Positions 8,040 through 17,290 are shown, counted from the first letter of the stretch. The stretch: 64,000 nt of DNA from Sideroxydans sp. (GCA_028707175.1 JAQTUV010000001.1:496001-560000); one strand, 5' to 3'. Translations and numbers: made by a program. The notes: generated by a model from the sequence alone, not told the origin.

Positions 8040-9101
8040 TCACTTTTGTGCCGCCATTTCAAAATCGAGTAGCGGCAGAGCCGCTTTGTTCAGCGCCGCT
8101 TCACTTAGATCATCCAGTTCGATCTTCCTCGCTTTATCCAAGTTTTTGAAATGTTTGCCCATCGAGCGCAAATAGCTTGGGTCGTAATGTAGTTTTAACA
8201 ACTCTGCCACCAACTGTGCAAAGTCTCCCTTGCGAATCAGCGTGTTCCAGTCGTCTAGTTGTTTATGACCGTGGAATGGCAACAGCACGAGCAGCTTTGC
8301 GATGAGTGATTCTGGATCGTCAAGGAAGTGGTGATAGTCCTCTAATAAAAAACGCACACGGGCTTCCAGCGTGGTTTCTAACGAGACACATTGGCTATCG
8401 TGCATGGTCGTTATTAACGCAGTAGGTAATGTGATGCGCCCAATCTTGTTACTTTCTGATTCTATGTAAACAGGCTTTGCCGTATCGAATCGCTGTAGTT
8501 GTTCTATCAGTAGCGTGTCGAACATCTTTTGCGAGGGTTGTGCATTGAGCGGTATTCCGCCCAGCACCGATCCACGATGTTGTGCCAATACTTCAAGGTC
8601 GAGAACTTGTGCACCATTGGCAGCCAGTGCGTTAAGCAAACGACTCTTGCCTGATCCTGTTGCACCGCATAACACGCGGTAATCAAAAGTGGCGGGCAGG
8701 GCTTCTAACTTATCCAACACTTCGCGTCGATACGTTTTGTAGCCGCCTTCCAACTTATGCGCAGCCCAGCCTACTTGCGCGAGGATGATGCTCATCGCAC
8801 CACTGCGTTGCCCACCGCGCCAGCAATAGATGAGCGGTTTCCATGATTTTGGTTTGTCATGAAAACGTGTTTCTAAATGATGGGCGATGTTCTTTGCCAC
8901 CAATGCGGCGCCGACTTTGCGCGCCTCGAAAGGCGACACTTGTTTGTACAACGTGCCGACGGTGATGCGTTCTTCGTTACTGAATACGGGGCAGTTGATG
9001 GCGCCCGGGATGTGGTCGTCGGCGAACTCGGCGGGCGTGCGCACGTCGATGATTTCGTCAAAATCATGAAGCTGTGATAGGTTCGCGGTTCTAAACAACA
9101 T
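8040..9101 (-). CDS. selU: tRNA 2-selenouridine synthase
   Basis: A 353-residue enzyme (SelU/MnmH/YbbB) that replaces sulfur with selenium at the wobble 2-thiouridine of tRNAs, using selenophosphate and a geranylated intermediate. The N-terminal rhodanese domain has EIIDVRTPAEF and the catalytic Cys in YCWRGGQRSG. A C-terminal P-loop domain has CGATGSGKS. The frame is open to 9248, but an upstream start would overlap selD, and MLFRTANL at 9101 matches the family N-terminus. Its start codon is only 16 bases from that of divergent selD, which supplies its substrate. Confidence 0.92.
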   Translation of the reverse strand: MLFRTANLSQLHDFDEIIDVRTPAEFADDHIPGAINCPVFSNEERITVGTLYKQVSPFEARKVGAALVAKNIAHHLETRFHDKPKSWKPLIYCWRGGQRSGAMSIILAQVGWAAHKLEGGYKTYRREVLDKLEALPATFDYRVLCGATGSGKSRLLNALAANGAQVLDLEVLAQHRGSVLGGIPLNAQPSQKMFDTLLIEQLQRFDTAKPVYIESESNKIGRITLPTALITTMHDSQCVSLETTLEARVRFLLEDYHHFLDDPESLIAKLLVLLPFHGHKQLDDWNTLIRKGDFAQLVAELLKLHYDPSYLRSMGKHFKNLDKARKIELDDLSEAALNKAALPLLDFEMAAQK

Positions 9102-9117
9102 ACGCAGTGGAGTGAAG

Positions 9118-10158
9118 ATGTCCGAAGTGAAATTGACCCGATTGTCGCACGGTGGCGGATGCGGCTGCAAAATCGCCCCAGCTTTATTGCAAGAGATTTT
9201 AGGCGCCGCTAAAGAAAAACTACCGTTCCCCGATCTGATGGTGGGCACGGAGACCAGTGACGATGCGGCGGTCTATCGTTTGAACGACGAGCAAGCCATT
9301 ATCGCCACTACCGATTTCTTCATGCCCATCGTGGATGATCCTTTCGACTTCGGGCGCATCGCCGCGACCAATGCTATCTCCGACATCTATGCCATGGGCG
9401 GCACGCCCATCATGGCACTCGCCATCGTTGGCATGCCTATCGACAAGTTATCCCCCGAAACCATTCGCAAGATATTGCAGGGCGGTGAATCCGTATGCCG
9501 TGATGCGGGTATCCCCATCGCAGGCGGACATTCCATCGACTCGCAAGAGCCGATCTATGGTTTGGTCGCACTCGGTGTCGTGCATCCCAAACTGGTGAAG
9601 AAGAACAGCGCAGCGCGTGACGGTGACGTACTCATCCTCGGTAAAGGTTTGGGTGTCGGTGTGTTGGCAGCAGCGTTGAAGAAAGAGATTCTGTCCGATG
9701 CGGGTTACCAGCAACTCGTCACGACGACAACGAAGCTGAACAAAGTAGGCAGCCAACTGGCGCCGATAGAGGGCGTCCACGCGCTCACCGATGTCACCGG
9801 CTTCGGTCTGCTTGGACATCTGCTGGAGATATGCCGAGGCTCGGGCTTAAGTGCTGAGGTGAAGTTCGATCAAGTGCCTGTGTTGTCCGAGGCATTGCCG
9901 TTGGCGCAGCAAGGCATTGGCCCCGGCGCGATCGGCCGCAATCTTGCCAGTTACGGACATGCCGTGGATTTCGCCCCAGCTTTGGATGAATGGAAACAAC
10001 GCTTGCTGGCGGATGCACAAACTAGCGGCGGGTTGCTGGTCGCGGTTGCACCTGAGAGTGTGGAAGATGTGTTGTCACGCTTCCGCGAAGCTGGATTTTC
10101 TCAAGCAGCTGTCATCGGAAAAATGAAACAGGGCGTGCCACGTGTAGTAGTCGAATAA
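9118..10158 (+). CDS. selD: Selenophosphate synthase
   Basis: A 346-residue ATP-dependent enzyme making selenophosphate from selenide. The glycine-rich N-terminus GGGCGCKIAP carries the catalytic Cys and Lys. The catalytic position is Cys, not selenocysteine. ATG 9118 has GGAG five bases upstream; GTG 9112 is an in-frame alternative that would give the same spacing to the Cys as in E. coli. Downstream DDAAVYRL, DIYAMGGTP and DVTGFGLLGH are AIRS/PurM-fold motifs. No selA or selB is visible, so tRNA modification by SelU is the evident use of its product. Confidence 0.95.
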   Translation: MSEVKLTRLSHGGGCGCKIAPALLQEILGAAKEKLPFPDLMVGTETSDDAAVYRLNDEQAIIATTDFFMPIVDDPFDFGRIAATNAISDIYAMGGTPIMALAIVGMPIDKLSPETIRKILQGGESVCRDAGIPIAGGHSIDSQEPIYGLVALGVVHPKLVKKNSAARDGDVLILGKGLGVGVLAAALKKEILSDAGYQQLVTTTTKLNKVGSQLAPIEGVHALTDVTGFGLLGHLLEICRGSGLSAEVKFDQVPVLSEALPLAQQGIGPGAIGRNLASYGHAVDFAPALDEWKQRLLADAQTSGGLLVAVAPESVEDVLSRFREAGFSQAAVIGKMKQGVPRVVVE

Positions 10159-10180
10159 GTCACTTCAACAATTTGCGCGC

Positions 10181-10217
10181 GTGCCCAAGATGAACTCCAT
10201 CTTGGGCACGTTTCTTT
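10181..10217 (+). terminator. Rho-independent terminator after selD
   Basis: A 12-base perfect stem, GTGCCCAAGATG and CATCTTGGGCAC, with a 5-base loop, followed by GTTTCTTT. It lies 22 bases after the selD stop. Confidence 0.85.
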
Positions 10218-10390
10218 GTGGTATTTGCGGGTATGCACAACTAAATCACTCAAGCATATTGAATGCATTGAAGTATTTCTCTCAGTCTTGCCTTGTTCCT
10301 TAAACTTTAGAACATTAGAATATTCTTAATAACTGTAAGGTTGTTCTGGTCATCTCGAAATCGGTTTAAGACTTATTGGAGGAAGTGAGC

Positions 10391-10939
10391 ATGTTGAAAG
10401 TCATCGGTGGTTTTTTCTTGGGATTGATCGTGTTGGGGGTGCTAGCTTATTCCTATGCGGGAAGCCTCATGTTCAGAGAAGTAGAGAGTCCGTTTGGTGT
10501 TGAAGAGACCATCGCGCGTATCCAACAAAACATCCAGAACACAGGTAATGGTTGGGCGTTGTCTGGGCTACGCAATCCGGGTAAAGCGGTAGAGGCTGAT
10601 GGGGGTAATACCTTGCCTGTGATGATGATCGAGGCATGCAGTACCAAATATTCCGGCCCGATCCTTAAAGACGATTCAGTACGTTTCCTGTCCATCCTGA
10701 TGCCTTGCAAGATATCTGTGTACAAGAAGAATGACGGTAAGACCTACATCGGCATGATGAATGCAGGATTGATGGGCAAGATGTTCGGCCCGATGGTGGG
10801 CGAGACGATGGGGCATGTTGCCGCAGATCAAGCGAAGTTCATCCAGTTCGACCCTAGCAAACCTGCTCCTGCAATGATCAAAGGCGTGCCTGGTGCAGCG
10901 GCTGGCGGCGCAGGTGCGAGTGCGGCAGGCGGTTGCTAA
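10391..10939 (+). CDS. DUF302-family membrane-anchored protein
   Basis: A 182-residue protein with an N-terminal hydrophobic segment (about 4-24, an uncleaved anchor or signal) and a domain resembling DUF302, including FLSILMPCKISVYKKNDGKT. It ends with a Gly/Ala-rich tail and a C-terminal Cys. ATG 10391 follows GGAGGA at good spacing; an in-frame TTG at 10376 is less likely. It is the first gene of a unit with the octaheme cytochrome (45-base gap) and a cytochrome b. DUF302 function is unknown; in this setting it may assist the periplasmic electron-transfer chain. The region upstream (10218-10390) is AT-rich and probably holds the promoter. Confidence 0.75.
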   Translation: MLKVIGGFFLGLIVLGVLAYSYAGSLMFREVESPFGVEETIARIQQNIQNTGNGWALSGLRNPGKAVEADGGNTLPVMMIEACSTKYSGPILKDDSVRFLSILMPCKISVYKKNDGKTYIGMMNAGLMGKMFGPMVGETMGHVAADQAKFIQFDPSKPAPAMIKGVPGAAAGGAGASAAGGC

Positions 10940-10984
10940 GCGGGATCTGCATCCCGTTCATTTCCTATCATTCAAGGGGACACC

Positions 10985-12637
10985 ATGTTAGCAAGACCTA
11001 AACTCATTCTGCCGTTAGCCGCCATCACGGCCATGCTGACAGCGCTGGTCGCGTTTGCGGCACCAGAACAGATCGTGGCGGCATCAGCACCTCAGGCGAC
11101 TAGTGCCGTGCCCGCTGCAATCGCTGTAAAAAAGAGTGTATCCACCGCTGATCACAGCAAGTTCAAAGAGTTGCAAAAGAACTTCAAGACCGGCCCCGAA
11201 GTGACGGAGGCATGTCTACTTTGCCATACCGAGGCGGCCAAGCAGGTGCAACACACCAAGCACTGGACATGGGAATCGAAAGACCCCAAGACCGGTCAGG
11301 TGCGTGGCAAGAAGAACATCATCAATAACTATTGCACCTCACCGATTTCTAACGAGAAGGATTGCATGGCTTGTCACGCAGGCTATGGTTGGAAGGACAG
11401 CACCTTTGATTTCAGTGTCGAGAAGAATGTGGATTGTCTGGTGTGTCACGACAATACCGGCACCTATCGCAAGCTCCCCGGTTTCGCTGGTCATCCCGTG
11501 TATGAGCGCATCGAGTTCCCAGCCAAGTCGGGCAAGTTCGTCGAAGCGGTCGATCTACAGAAAGCAGCACAGAGCATCGGCATGCCGACGCGTACCAACT
11601 GTGGTGCATGCCACTTCTTTGGTGCGGGTGCTAATGGTGCCAAGCACGGTGATCTAGATAGTTCGCTGCAACACCCGGGTAAATATCTAGACGTGCATAT
11701 GAATGAGAAGGGCTTGAATTTCTCTTGCACTCAGTGTCACGCCACATCTAGCCATGAAGTGTCCGGCAGTCGTTACAACACCTCAGCAGCGATGACGGGG
11801 CCTGCACACATTCGTGGCAAGGCAGATGCTTCGCCTGCGGCGTGTCAGTCATGTCACAGTGACAAACCGCACTCAGCAAAACATGCGCTGCTCAACCAAC
11901 ATACCGACAAGCTCGCTTGCCAGACCTGCCACATTCCTGAATATGCGCGTAACGATATCGGTACTGAGTTGAGCTGGGATTGGTCTAAAGCTACGACCAT
12001 GGGGCCGGATGGCAAACCTTTCGCACGCAAAGACAGCGCAGGCCGTCGTGCATTCGATTCCAAGAAAGGTGAGTGGGTGTGGGAGTCTTATGTGATTCCT
12101 GAGTACCGTTGGTTCAACGGCACTTCCACCTACAAAGTCATCGGCGACAAGATCGATCCTACTCATACCGTGCAGTTGAACGTGGTGGGCGGTGGGCCGA
12201 ACGATCCAGATTCACGCATCTGGCCGACCAAGGTGCATCGCGGAAAGCAACCTTACGATGTGGAGAATAAATACCTGACTGTGCAACATACTGCAGGTGA
12301 AGACGATACGGCCTTGTGGCACAACTACGATTGGCAGAAAGCCATCGGCACCGGCATGAAGGCGGCGAACCTGCCCTACAGCGGTAAGTACGATTTCGTA
12401 AATACGGAATTGACATGGCCCATCACCCACATGGTCGCCCCTAAAGAAGACGCGCTCAGCTGTGTTCTGTGCCACAGCAAGAACGGTCGGCTGAAAGACA
12501 TTCAAGGTGTGTACATGCCAGCACGTGACGGTAAACATTGGCTCGATGTCATCGGTTGGACGTTGGCCTTGTTAAGCCTGCTCGCATCGTTGATCCACGG
12601 CGGCATCCGCATCTATTCCAGCAAGAAGGAGGGCTAA
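10985..12637 (+). CDS. Octaheme c-type cytochrome, tetrathionate reductase (OTR) family
   Basis: A 550-residue protein with a signal peptide (about 1-26) and exactly eight CXXCH heme sites at residues 77, 127, 151, 206, 248, 287, 312 and 493. The layout, with a long heme-free stretch between sites 7 and 8, fits the OTR family, whose Shewanella member reduces tetrathionate, nitrite and hydroxylamine in vitro. A C-terminal hydrophobic segment (about 520-540) followed by SSKKEG suggests membrane anchoring. The next gene, 3 bases on, encodes a cytochrome b that can pass electrons from or to quinones. Heme attachment would use the Ccm system at 49.7-56.8 kb. The physiological substrate is not readable from the sequence. 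Confidence 0.88.
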   Translation: MLARPKLILPLAAITAMLTALVAFAAPEQIVAASAPQATSAVPAAIAVKKSVSTADHSKFKELQKNFKTGPEVTEACLLCHTEAAKQVQHTKHWTWESKDPKTGQVRGKKNIINNYCTSPISNEKDCMACHAGYGWKDSTFDFSVEKNVDCLVCHDNTGTYRKLPGFAGHPVYERIEFPAKSGKFVEAVDLQKAAQSIGMPTRTNCGACHFFGAGANGAKHGDLDSSLQHPGKYLDVHMNEKGLNFSCTQCHATSSHEVSGSRYNTSAAMTGPAHIRGKADASPAACQSCHSDKPHSAKHALLNQHTDKLACQTCHIPEYARNDIGTELSWDWSKATTMGPDGKPFARKDSAGRRAFDSKKGEWVWESYVIPEYRWFNGTSTYKVIGDKIDPTHTVQLNVVGGGPNDPDSRIWPTKVHRGKQPYDVENKYLTVQHTAGEDDTALWHNYDWQKAIGTGMKAANLPYSGKYDFVNTELTWPITHMVAPKEDALSCVLCHSKNGRLKDIQGVYMPARDGKHWLDVIGWTLALLSLLASLIHGGIRIYSSKKEG

Positions 12638-12640
12638 ATC

Positions 12641-13243
12641 ATGGCCGCTGAAAAAATCTACGTGTTCAAACGTTTCGAACGTTTCTGGCATTGGTCGCAG
12701 GCTTTGATCATCATCTCTATGCTCATCACGGGTTTTGAGGTGCATGGCAGCTACAAGCTGTTTGGTTTTGAGCATGCGGTGGGTTATCACACCGTGCTCG
12801 CTTGGTCTCTGGTCACGCTGTGGATATTCGCCATCTTTTGGCACATCACCACGGGGGAATGGAAGCAATACATCCCGACCACCGACAAGGTCGTCGCCAT
12901 CATGCGTTTCTACTCAGTGGGTATCTTCAAGGGAGAGCACCATCCTTATCGCCCGACTCAGTTGAAGAAACACAATCCTTTGCAACGTATCGCCTATCTC
13001 GGTGTGTTGTTGCTCATCGGCCCATTGCTGTGGCTGACGGGTTGGTTCTATCTGTTCTATGGTGATTGGGCTGCATGGGGAGTGAGCGGATTCTTGTCGC
13101 TGGAGTGGGTCGCGTTCTTCCACACCGTGGGCGCATTCCTGATGTTGACCTTCCTTATCTCTCACATCTATCTCGCAACCACAGGTCATACGCCTACTGC
13201 TCATATCAAGGCGATGATCACAGGATGGGATGAAGTGGATTGA
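12641..13243 (+). CDS. Membrane cytochrome b (cytochrome b561 / hydrogenase b-type family)
   Basis: A 200-residue integral membrane protein with four predicted helices (about 17-36, 45-68, 115-137 and 155-178). Histidines suited to b-heme ligation lie in FWHWSQA, GYHTVLAW, IFWHITTG, FFHTVGA and ISHIYLATTGH. This resembles the di-heme subunits of formate dehydrogenase, hydrogenase and thiosulfate reductase. It starts 3 bases after the octaheme cytochrome gene, so it should be the quinone-interacting partner of that periplasmic enzyme. The unit ends at a strong terminator at 13262. Confidence 0.85.
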   Translation: MAAEKIYVFKRFERFWHWSQALIIISMLITGFEVHGSYKLFGFEHAVGYHTVLAWSLVTLWIFAIFWHITTGEWKQYIPTTDKVVAIMRFYSVGIFKGEHHPYRPTQLKKHNPLQRIAYLGVLLLIGPLLWLTGWFYLFYGDWAAWGVSGFLSLEWVAFFHTVGAFLMLTFLISHIYLATTGHTPTAHIKAMITGWDEVD

Positions 13244-13261
13244 GTCTGTTTTTAGCACATG

Positions 13262-13290
13262 AAAAAGCCGCTCCTAGAGCGGCTTTTTCT
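13262..13290. terminator. Bidirectional terminator between the cytochrome b gene and cysB
   Basis: An 11-base perfect stem, AAAAAGCCGCT and AGCGGCTTTTT, with loop CCTAG. A tract on one side and T tract on the other let it end transcripts from both convergent sides. Confidence 0.9.
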
Positions 13291-13308
13291 TTGCATATTC
13301 CAACAAAG

Positions 13309-14232
13309 TCAGTCTGGATTCACCCCAGTTCGAATCGTTTGCTCATCCAACTTGGGTGAGCAGAGTTCGATGAAGCGGTAAGCGAAGCTACGCAGGTAAT
13401 GGCCGCGACGCAGAGCGATATAGGTCGTGTTGGCGGCGAACAGATGGTCGCATCTGAGCAGGCGCAGGTCGGTGTCTTTGGCAAGGTTGAACGCCATCGA
13501 AGCGATGATGCCGATACCTAATCCCAGCTCCACGTAGGTCTTGATCACATCCGAATCCAGTGCTGACATCGAGATGTCGGGCGTCACACCCGCTGTCTCA
13601 AAAGCCTCATCGATCCTAGCGCGCCCCGTGAGCCCTTCGTGGTAAGTGACGATGGGATATTCAGCGATGGCTTGTAAGGTCAGGTCCTTCACTTTTTCTA
13701 AAGGGTGTCCTACGGGCACGATCACTGCGTGATGCCATGTGTAGAAGGAGAAGGTATCCAACTGCTTCACATCCGCCAAGGCTTCTGTCGCGACGCCGAT
13801 GTCGGCCTCACCACTCAACAACATAGAAACGATCTCGGCAGGCCCAGCTTGATGTAATTTGAGATGCACCTTTGGGAAGGTTTTCTTGAAGTCGGTGATG
13901 ACTTTGGGCAGCGCGTAACGCGCTTGCGTGTGAGTCGCAACGACCGTGAGTTGTCCTTCATCGCGATGACTGTACTGCTCGACCAGATTTTTGATGTTGT
14001 TCGCATCGAGCAAGATACGTTCAACGATCTCTAGCAACTCGCTTCCCGGTTCAGTCAAACCCAGCAGGCGCTTACCTTTGCGCACGAACAACTCTACGCC
14101 TAGTTCATCCTCCAGATCTTTGATGTGTTTGGAGACGCCTGATTGCGAGGTAAACAGCGCATTGCCGACTTCGGTGAGATTGAAGTTGCAGCGTGCCGCT
14201 TCGCGGATGATTCTGAGTTGTTGGAAGTTCAT
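13309..14232 (-). CDS. cysB: CysB-type LysR-family regulator of sulfur assimilation
   Basis: A 307-residue LysR-type regulator. The N-terminal winged helix (MNFQQLRIIREA, LFTSQSGVSKHIKDLEDELG) is of the CysB/Cbl class and the C-terminal domain (about 90-300) has the effector-binding fold. CysB senses acetylserine and activates sulfate uptake and reduction genes. The start at 14232 is chosen because the upstream in-frame extension lacks family similarity. It is the last gene after sbp-cysTWA on the same strand, separated from cysA by an 84-base inverted repeat. Confidence 0.9.
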   Translation of the reverse strand: MNFQQLRIIREAARCNFNLTEVGNALFTSQSGVSKHIKDLEDELGVELFVRKGKRLLGLTEPGSELLEIVERILLDANNIKNLVEQYSHRDEGQLTVVATHTQARYALPKVITDFKKTFPKVHLKLHQAGPAEIVSMLLSGEADIGVATEALADVKQLDTFSFYTWHHAVIVPVGHPLEKVKDLTLQAIAEYPIVTYHEGLTGRARIDEAFETAGVTPDISMSALDSDVIKTYVELGLGIGIIASMAFNLAKDTDLRLLRCDHLFAANTTYIALRRGHYLRSFAYRFIELCSPKLDEQTIRTGVNPD

Positions 14233-14276
14233 GCTGTTTACCTTTTTGCAAAATTCAATATCAGCTGCATGTGTAA

Positions 14277-14360
14277 CTTCTACCCCCATCCCAACCTTCC
14301 CCCTGCATGGGGGAAGGAGTCTGTTCCCTCCCCCATGCAGGGCTAGGGTGGGGGTAGAAG
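14277..14360. repeat. 84-base composite inverted repeat, family A copies 4 and 5
   Basis: Terminal 11-base perfect inverted repeats, CTTCTACCCCC and GGGGGTAGAAG, enclose two oppositely oriented family A palindromes (CCTTCCCCC, TGCAT, GGGGGAAGG and CCCTCCCCCATGCAGGG). This looks like a small non-autonomous element or REP doublet. It fills the cysA-cysB gap and could form a long RNA hairpin. Confidence 0.85.
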
Positions 14361-14380
14361 CTTTAAACTATCTGAACAAA

Positions 14381-15406
14381 TTAAATAGCCTCTGCCTCGA
14401 ACACGCGGAACTGGCGTGGTCGTATGAATACCTTGTCACCTTCGAGTAGCGGACTGCTGTCGAAACGTTCGCGACTCAATTCGATCTCGATGAACTCGCT
14501 GCTACCGTCTGCCGCCACTTCTACGCGAACAATAGAGCCGATGGCACGTACCAGTTTTACTTCGACAGCGAGCGCTGTCTCGTCTTGTGCGACGCGGCTG
14601 ATGTCGATGTCGTGTGGACGCACATAGGCGACGGCATCACCATGTTCATCAGACCAAGGCGCATGGTCGCGGCTGTGGAACAGGTTCACGTTGCCGATGA
14701 ACTGGTACACGAACGGAGTCGCAGGGGTGGCGTACACCTCATCCGGTGTGCCCACCTGTTCGATCTTGCCTTTGTTCATCACCACCACGCGGTCAGCCAC
14801 TTCCAGTGCCTCTTCTTGATCGTGTGTCACGAAGATACTGGTGATGTGCAAATCGTTATGCAAGCGGCGCAACCAGCGACGCAACTCTTTACGCACCTGT
14901 GCATCAAGTGCGCCGAATGGCTCGTCCAACAACAGTATCTTGGGTTCGACCGCGAGTGCGCGCGCCAAGGCGATGCGTTGACGTTGACCGCCGGAAAGCT
15001 GGGAGGGATAACGATCCGCCAAGAAATCCAGTTGCACCAGATTCAGTAGCTCATGCACGCGGCGTTTGATCTCGGCTTCGTTATGGCGCTCCTTCTTGGG
15101 TTTCACACGCAGACCGAAAGCCACGTTCTCGAACACCGTCATGTGGCGGAACAAGGCGTAGTGCTGGAACACGAAGCCGACGTTGCGCTCGCGTGCATCA
15201 CGCTGTTGTATGTCCTCACCATGAAAGAGCAGGCTACCGGAATCGGCCAACTCCATGCCGCCGATGATGCGCAACAGAGAAGTCTTGCCGCAACCGGAGG
15301 GGCCGAGCAGCGCCAGCAATTCACCGCTGTTCACTTCGAGGTTGATGTTATCTAGCGCCTTGTAAGTGCCGAATTGTTTGTTCAGATTTTGGATCGTGAT
15401 GCTCAT
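14381..15406 (-). CDS. cysA: Sulfate/thiosulfate ABC transporter ATPase
   Basis: A 341-residue ABC ATPase with Walker [12 protein letters not shown], signature [15 protein letters not shown], Walker [13 protein letters not shown] and the switch His in [11 protein letters not shown]-terminal TOBE-like regulatory part (about 240-340) is typical of CysA. It powers import by CysT/CysW with the periplasmic binding protein Sbp. The gap to cysW holds a family B hairpin. Confidence 0.93.
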   Translation of the reverse strand: MSITIQNLNKQFGTYKALDNINLEVNSGELLALLGPSGCGKTSLLRIIGGMELADSGSLLFHGEDIQQRDARERNVGFVFQHYALFRHMTVFENVAFGLRVKPKKERHNEAEIKRRVHELLNLVQLDFLADRYPSQLSGGQRQRIALARALAVEPKILLLDEPFGALDAQVRKELRRWLRRLHNDLHITSIFVTHDQEEALEVADRVVVMNKGKIEQVGTPDEVYATPATPFVYQFIGNVNLFHSRDHAPWSDEHGDAVAYVRPHDIDISRVAQDETALAVEVKLVRAIGSIVRVEVAADGSSEFIEIELSRERFDSSPLLEGDKVFIRPRQFRVFEAEAI

Positions 15407-15424
15407 AGTAATGCTCCGTTTTTC

Positions 15425-15470
15425 GTAGGTCGGGCTTTAGCCCGACATGTCGGGTTGAAACCCGACCTAC
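15425..15470. repeat. Palindromic repeat, family B, between cysW and cysA
   Basis: Two facing units, GTAGGTCGGGCTTTAGCCCG and GTCGGGTTGAAACCCGACC, form nested inverted repeats. Being inside the cys operon, it may act in the mRNA as a processing or stability hairpin. Confidence 0.8.
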
Positions 15471-15476
15471 CTTTGT

Positions 15477-16331
15477 TCAATGCAAAATATCGCCGCTACG
15501 CTTTGCTTGCCACTCGACCGTCGATTTGACGATCAATGTCACAACTGCCAACAACGCCAACAGTGATGCCACGGAAAAGGCGGCGACGAAGTTGTATTCG
15601 TTGTAGAGGATCTCGACGTGCAGTGGCATGGTGTTGGTTAGCCCGCGTATGTGGCCGGACACTACCGACACCGCGCCGAACTCGCCCATGGCACGTGCGT
15701 TACACAAGATGACGCCGTACAACAGCCCCCACTTGATGTTCGGCAGCGTGACACGCCAGAAGGTCTGCCAACCGGATGCACCGAGCGACACCGCCGCTTC
15801 TTCCTCTTCTTTGCCTTGTGCTTGCATCAATGGAATCAACTGACGCGCGATAAAAGGGAAGGTGACGAAGATGGTCGCCAACACGATGCCGGGTACGGCA
15901 AAAATGAGCCTGATGTCATGTGCTTGCAGCCAATGCCCGAACCAACCTTGCGCGCCGAACAGCAACACAAACACCAGACCAGATACCACCGGACTCACCG
16001 CGAACGGCAAGTCGATGAGCGTGATGAGCAGGCTCTTGCCCTTGAAATCGAACTTGGCGATGGCCCATGCGGCTGATACACCGAAGACGAGATTGGCAGG
16101 AACGGCGATGCCAGCAGCGATGAAAGTGAGCTTGATGGCTTCCCACGCGACGGGTTCTTTCAGCGCAGTCCAATATAAATCCCAACCTTTGGCGAACGCT
16201 TCGATGAAGACGGTGACCAGTGGTAACACCAAGAACAGCGCCATGAAGACCAGCGCGATGGCGATCAACGTCACCGTCACTAATGGAGACTCTTGGGTCG
16301 AGATGCGTCTTTTTATATGTTGAGCGGACAT
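15477..16331 (-). CDS. cysW: Sulfate ABC transporter permease CysW
   Basis: A 284-residue inner-membrane permease with about six hydrophobic helices and the EAA loop [25 protein letters not shown] that contacts the ATPase. The conserved segments [16 protein letters not shown] and [17 protein letters not shown] mark CysW rather than CysT. It starts immediately after the cysT stop codon and is translated as part of the sbp/cysTWA set. Confidence 0.92.
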   Translation of the reverse strand: MSAQHIKRRISTQESPLVTVTLIAIALVFMALFLVLPLVTVFIEAFAKGWDLYWTALKEPVAWEAIKLTFIAAGIAVPANLVFGVSAAWAIAKFDFKGKSLLITLIDLPFAVSPVVSGLVFVLLFGAQGWFGHWLQAHDIRLIFAVPGIVLATIFVTFPFIARQLIPLMQAQGKEEEEAAVSLGASGWQTFWRVTLPNIKWGLLYGVILCNARAMGEFGAVSVVSGHIRGLTNTMPLHVEILYNEYNFVAAFSVASLLALLAVVTLIVKSTVEWQAKRSGDILH

Positions 16332-17162
16332 TTATCGTCCTCCCTTTCTAGAACTCCACCACTGCAAGCCATTGATGAACAGCAGCAGGGCGAACGAGAT
16401 CACCAGCATCGCGATGGCGATGGCTGTTGCACCCGCGTAGTCGTATTGCTCCAACTTGGCCACGATGAGCAACGGCGCTATCTCGGAGATGTAAGGCATG
16501 TTGCCCGCGATGAAGATGACCGAACCGTATTCACCGATGGCGCGTGCCAAGGCCATGGCAAAGCCCGCCAGCACCGCAGGGAAGATGGCGGGGAAGATGA
16601 TGCGGCGGAAAACGTCCCAACGCCCCGCACCCAGACTGGCTGCCGCTTCTTCGACCTCGGCTTCCACATCAACCAGCACGGGTTGCACGGTGCGTACGAC
16701 GAAGGGCAGGCCGATGAAGGTGAGCGCAACGACGATACCGATGGGGGTGTAAGCGATCTTGATGTCATGCGCCGCGAAATACTGGCCTATCAAACCATTG
16801 GGCGCGTAGATCGTGGCTAAGGTGATACCCGCCACCGCTGTGGGCAGCGCGAAAGGCAGATCGACCAAAGCATCGATGATGCGTTTGCCGGGGAAGGTGT
16901 AACGAATCAACACCCAAGCCACGATGATGCCGAAGAAGGCATTGATACCAGCAGCGATGAAAGAGGTAACGAAGGTCACGCGCAAAGAGGCGACCACACG
17001 GTCGCTAGTGACCACATCCCAGAAGCCGCCAAAGCCAAGCTCCGCCGTCTTAAAGAACAGCGAAGACAGTGGGATGAGCACGATCAACGATAGATAAAGT
17101 ACCGTGAAACCCAGCGCCAGATTGAATCCGGGCAGGACGGTATGAGCTTTGAAACGAGACAT
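16332..17162 (-). CDS. cysT: Sulfate ABC transporter permease CysT
   Basis: A 276-residue inner-membrane permease (CysT/CysU). The segment PGFNLALGFTVLYLSLIVLI at the N-terminus, the EAA loop VEEAAASLGAGRWDVFRRIIFP and ALARAIGEYGSVIFIAGN are typical. It pairs with CysW to form the channel. It is first of the cysTWA block and is separated from upstream sbp by 143 bases containing a terminator-like hairpin, so partial termination could make binding protein in excess of permease. Confidence 0.92.
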   Translation of the reverse strand: MSRFKAHTVLPGFNLALGFTVLYLSLIVLIPLSSLFFKTAELGFGGFWDVVTSDRVVASLRVTFVTSFIAAGINAFFGIIVAWVLIRYTFPGKRIIDALVDLPFALPTAVAGITLATIYAPNGLIGQYFAAHDIKIAYTPIGIVVALTFIGLPFVVRTVQPVLVDVEAEVEEAAASLGAGRWDVFRRIIFPAIFPAVLAGFAMALARAIGEYGSVIFIAGNMPYISEIAPLLIVAKLEQYDYAGATAIAIAMLVISFALLLFINGLQWWSSRKGGR

Positions 17163-17260
17163 CGTGTATTCCTAAAATTGGATGAGCGCGCAGTCTATTG
17201 ATGAGCGACTATGCCGAGAAATAATTAAATCTGCATTCGTTAGCAGTAATTGGAATAACG

Positions 17261-17290
17261 AAGACAGGGGCGTTTTCTCGCCCCTGTCTT
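17261..17290. terminator. Hairpin between sbp and cysT
   Basis: A 12-base perfect stem, AAGACAGGGGCG and CGCCCCTGTCTT, with a TTTTCT loop, located 15 bases after the sbp stop on the minus strand. No T tract follows on that strand, so it is more likely an attenuating or mRNA-stabilizing hairpin than a full terminator. Confidence 0.6.

Noticed and set aside
9102-9248. N-terminal extension of selU into selD
   Set aside because: The extra 49 residues do not resemble the family, and they would overlap selD entirely in this stretch.
9118-10158. SelD as a selenoprotein
   Set aside because: The catalytic position is a normal Cys codon, and there is no in-frame TGA with a downstream insertion element.
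451-14360. Repeats as a CRISPR array
   Set aside because: Copies are few, palindromic, unevenly spaced and spread over many kilobases; no cas genes are present.
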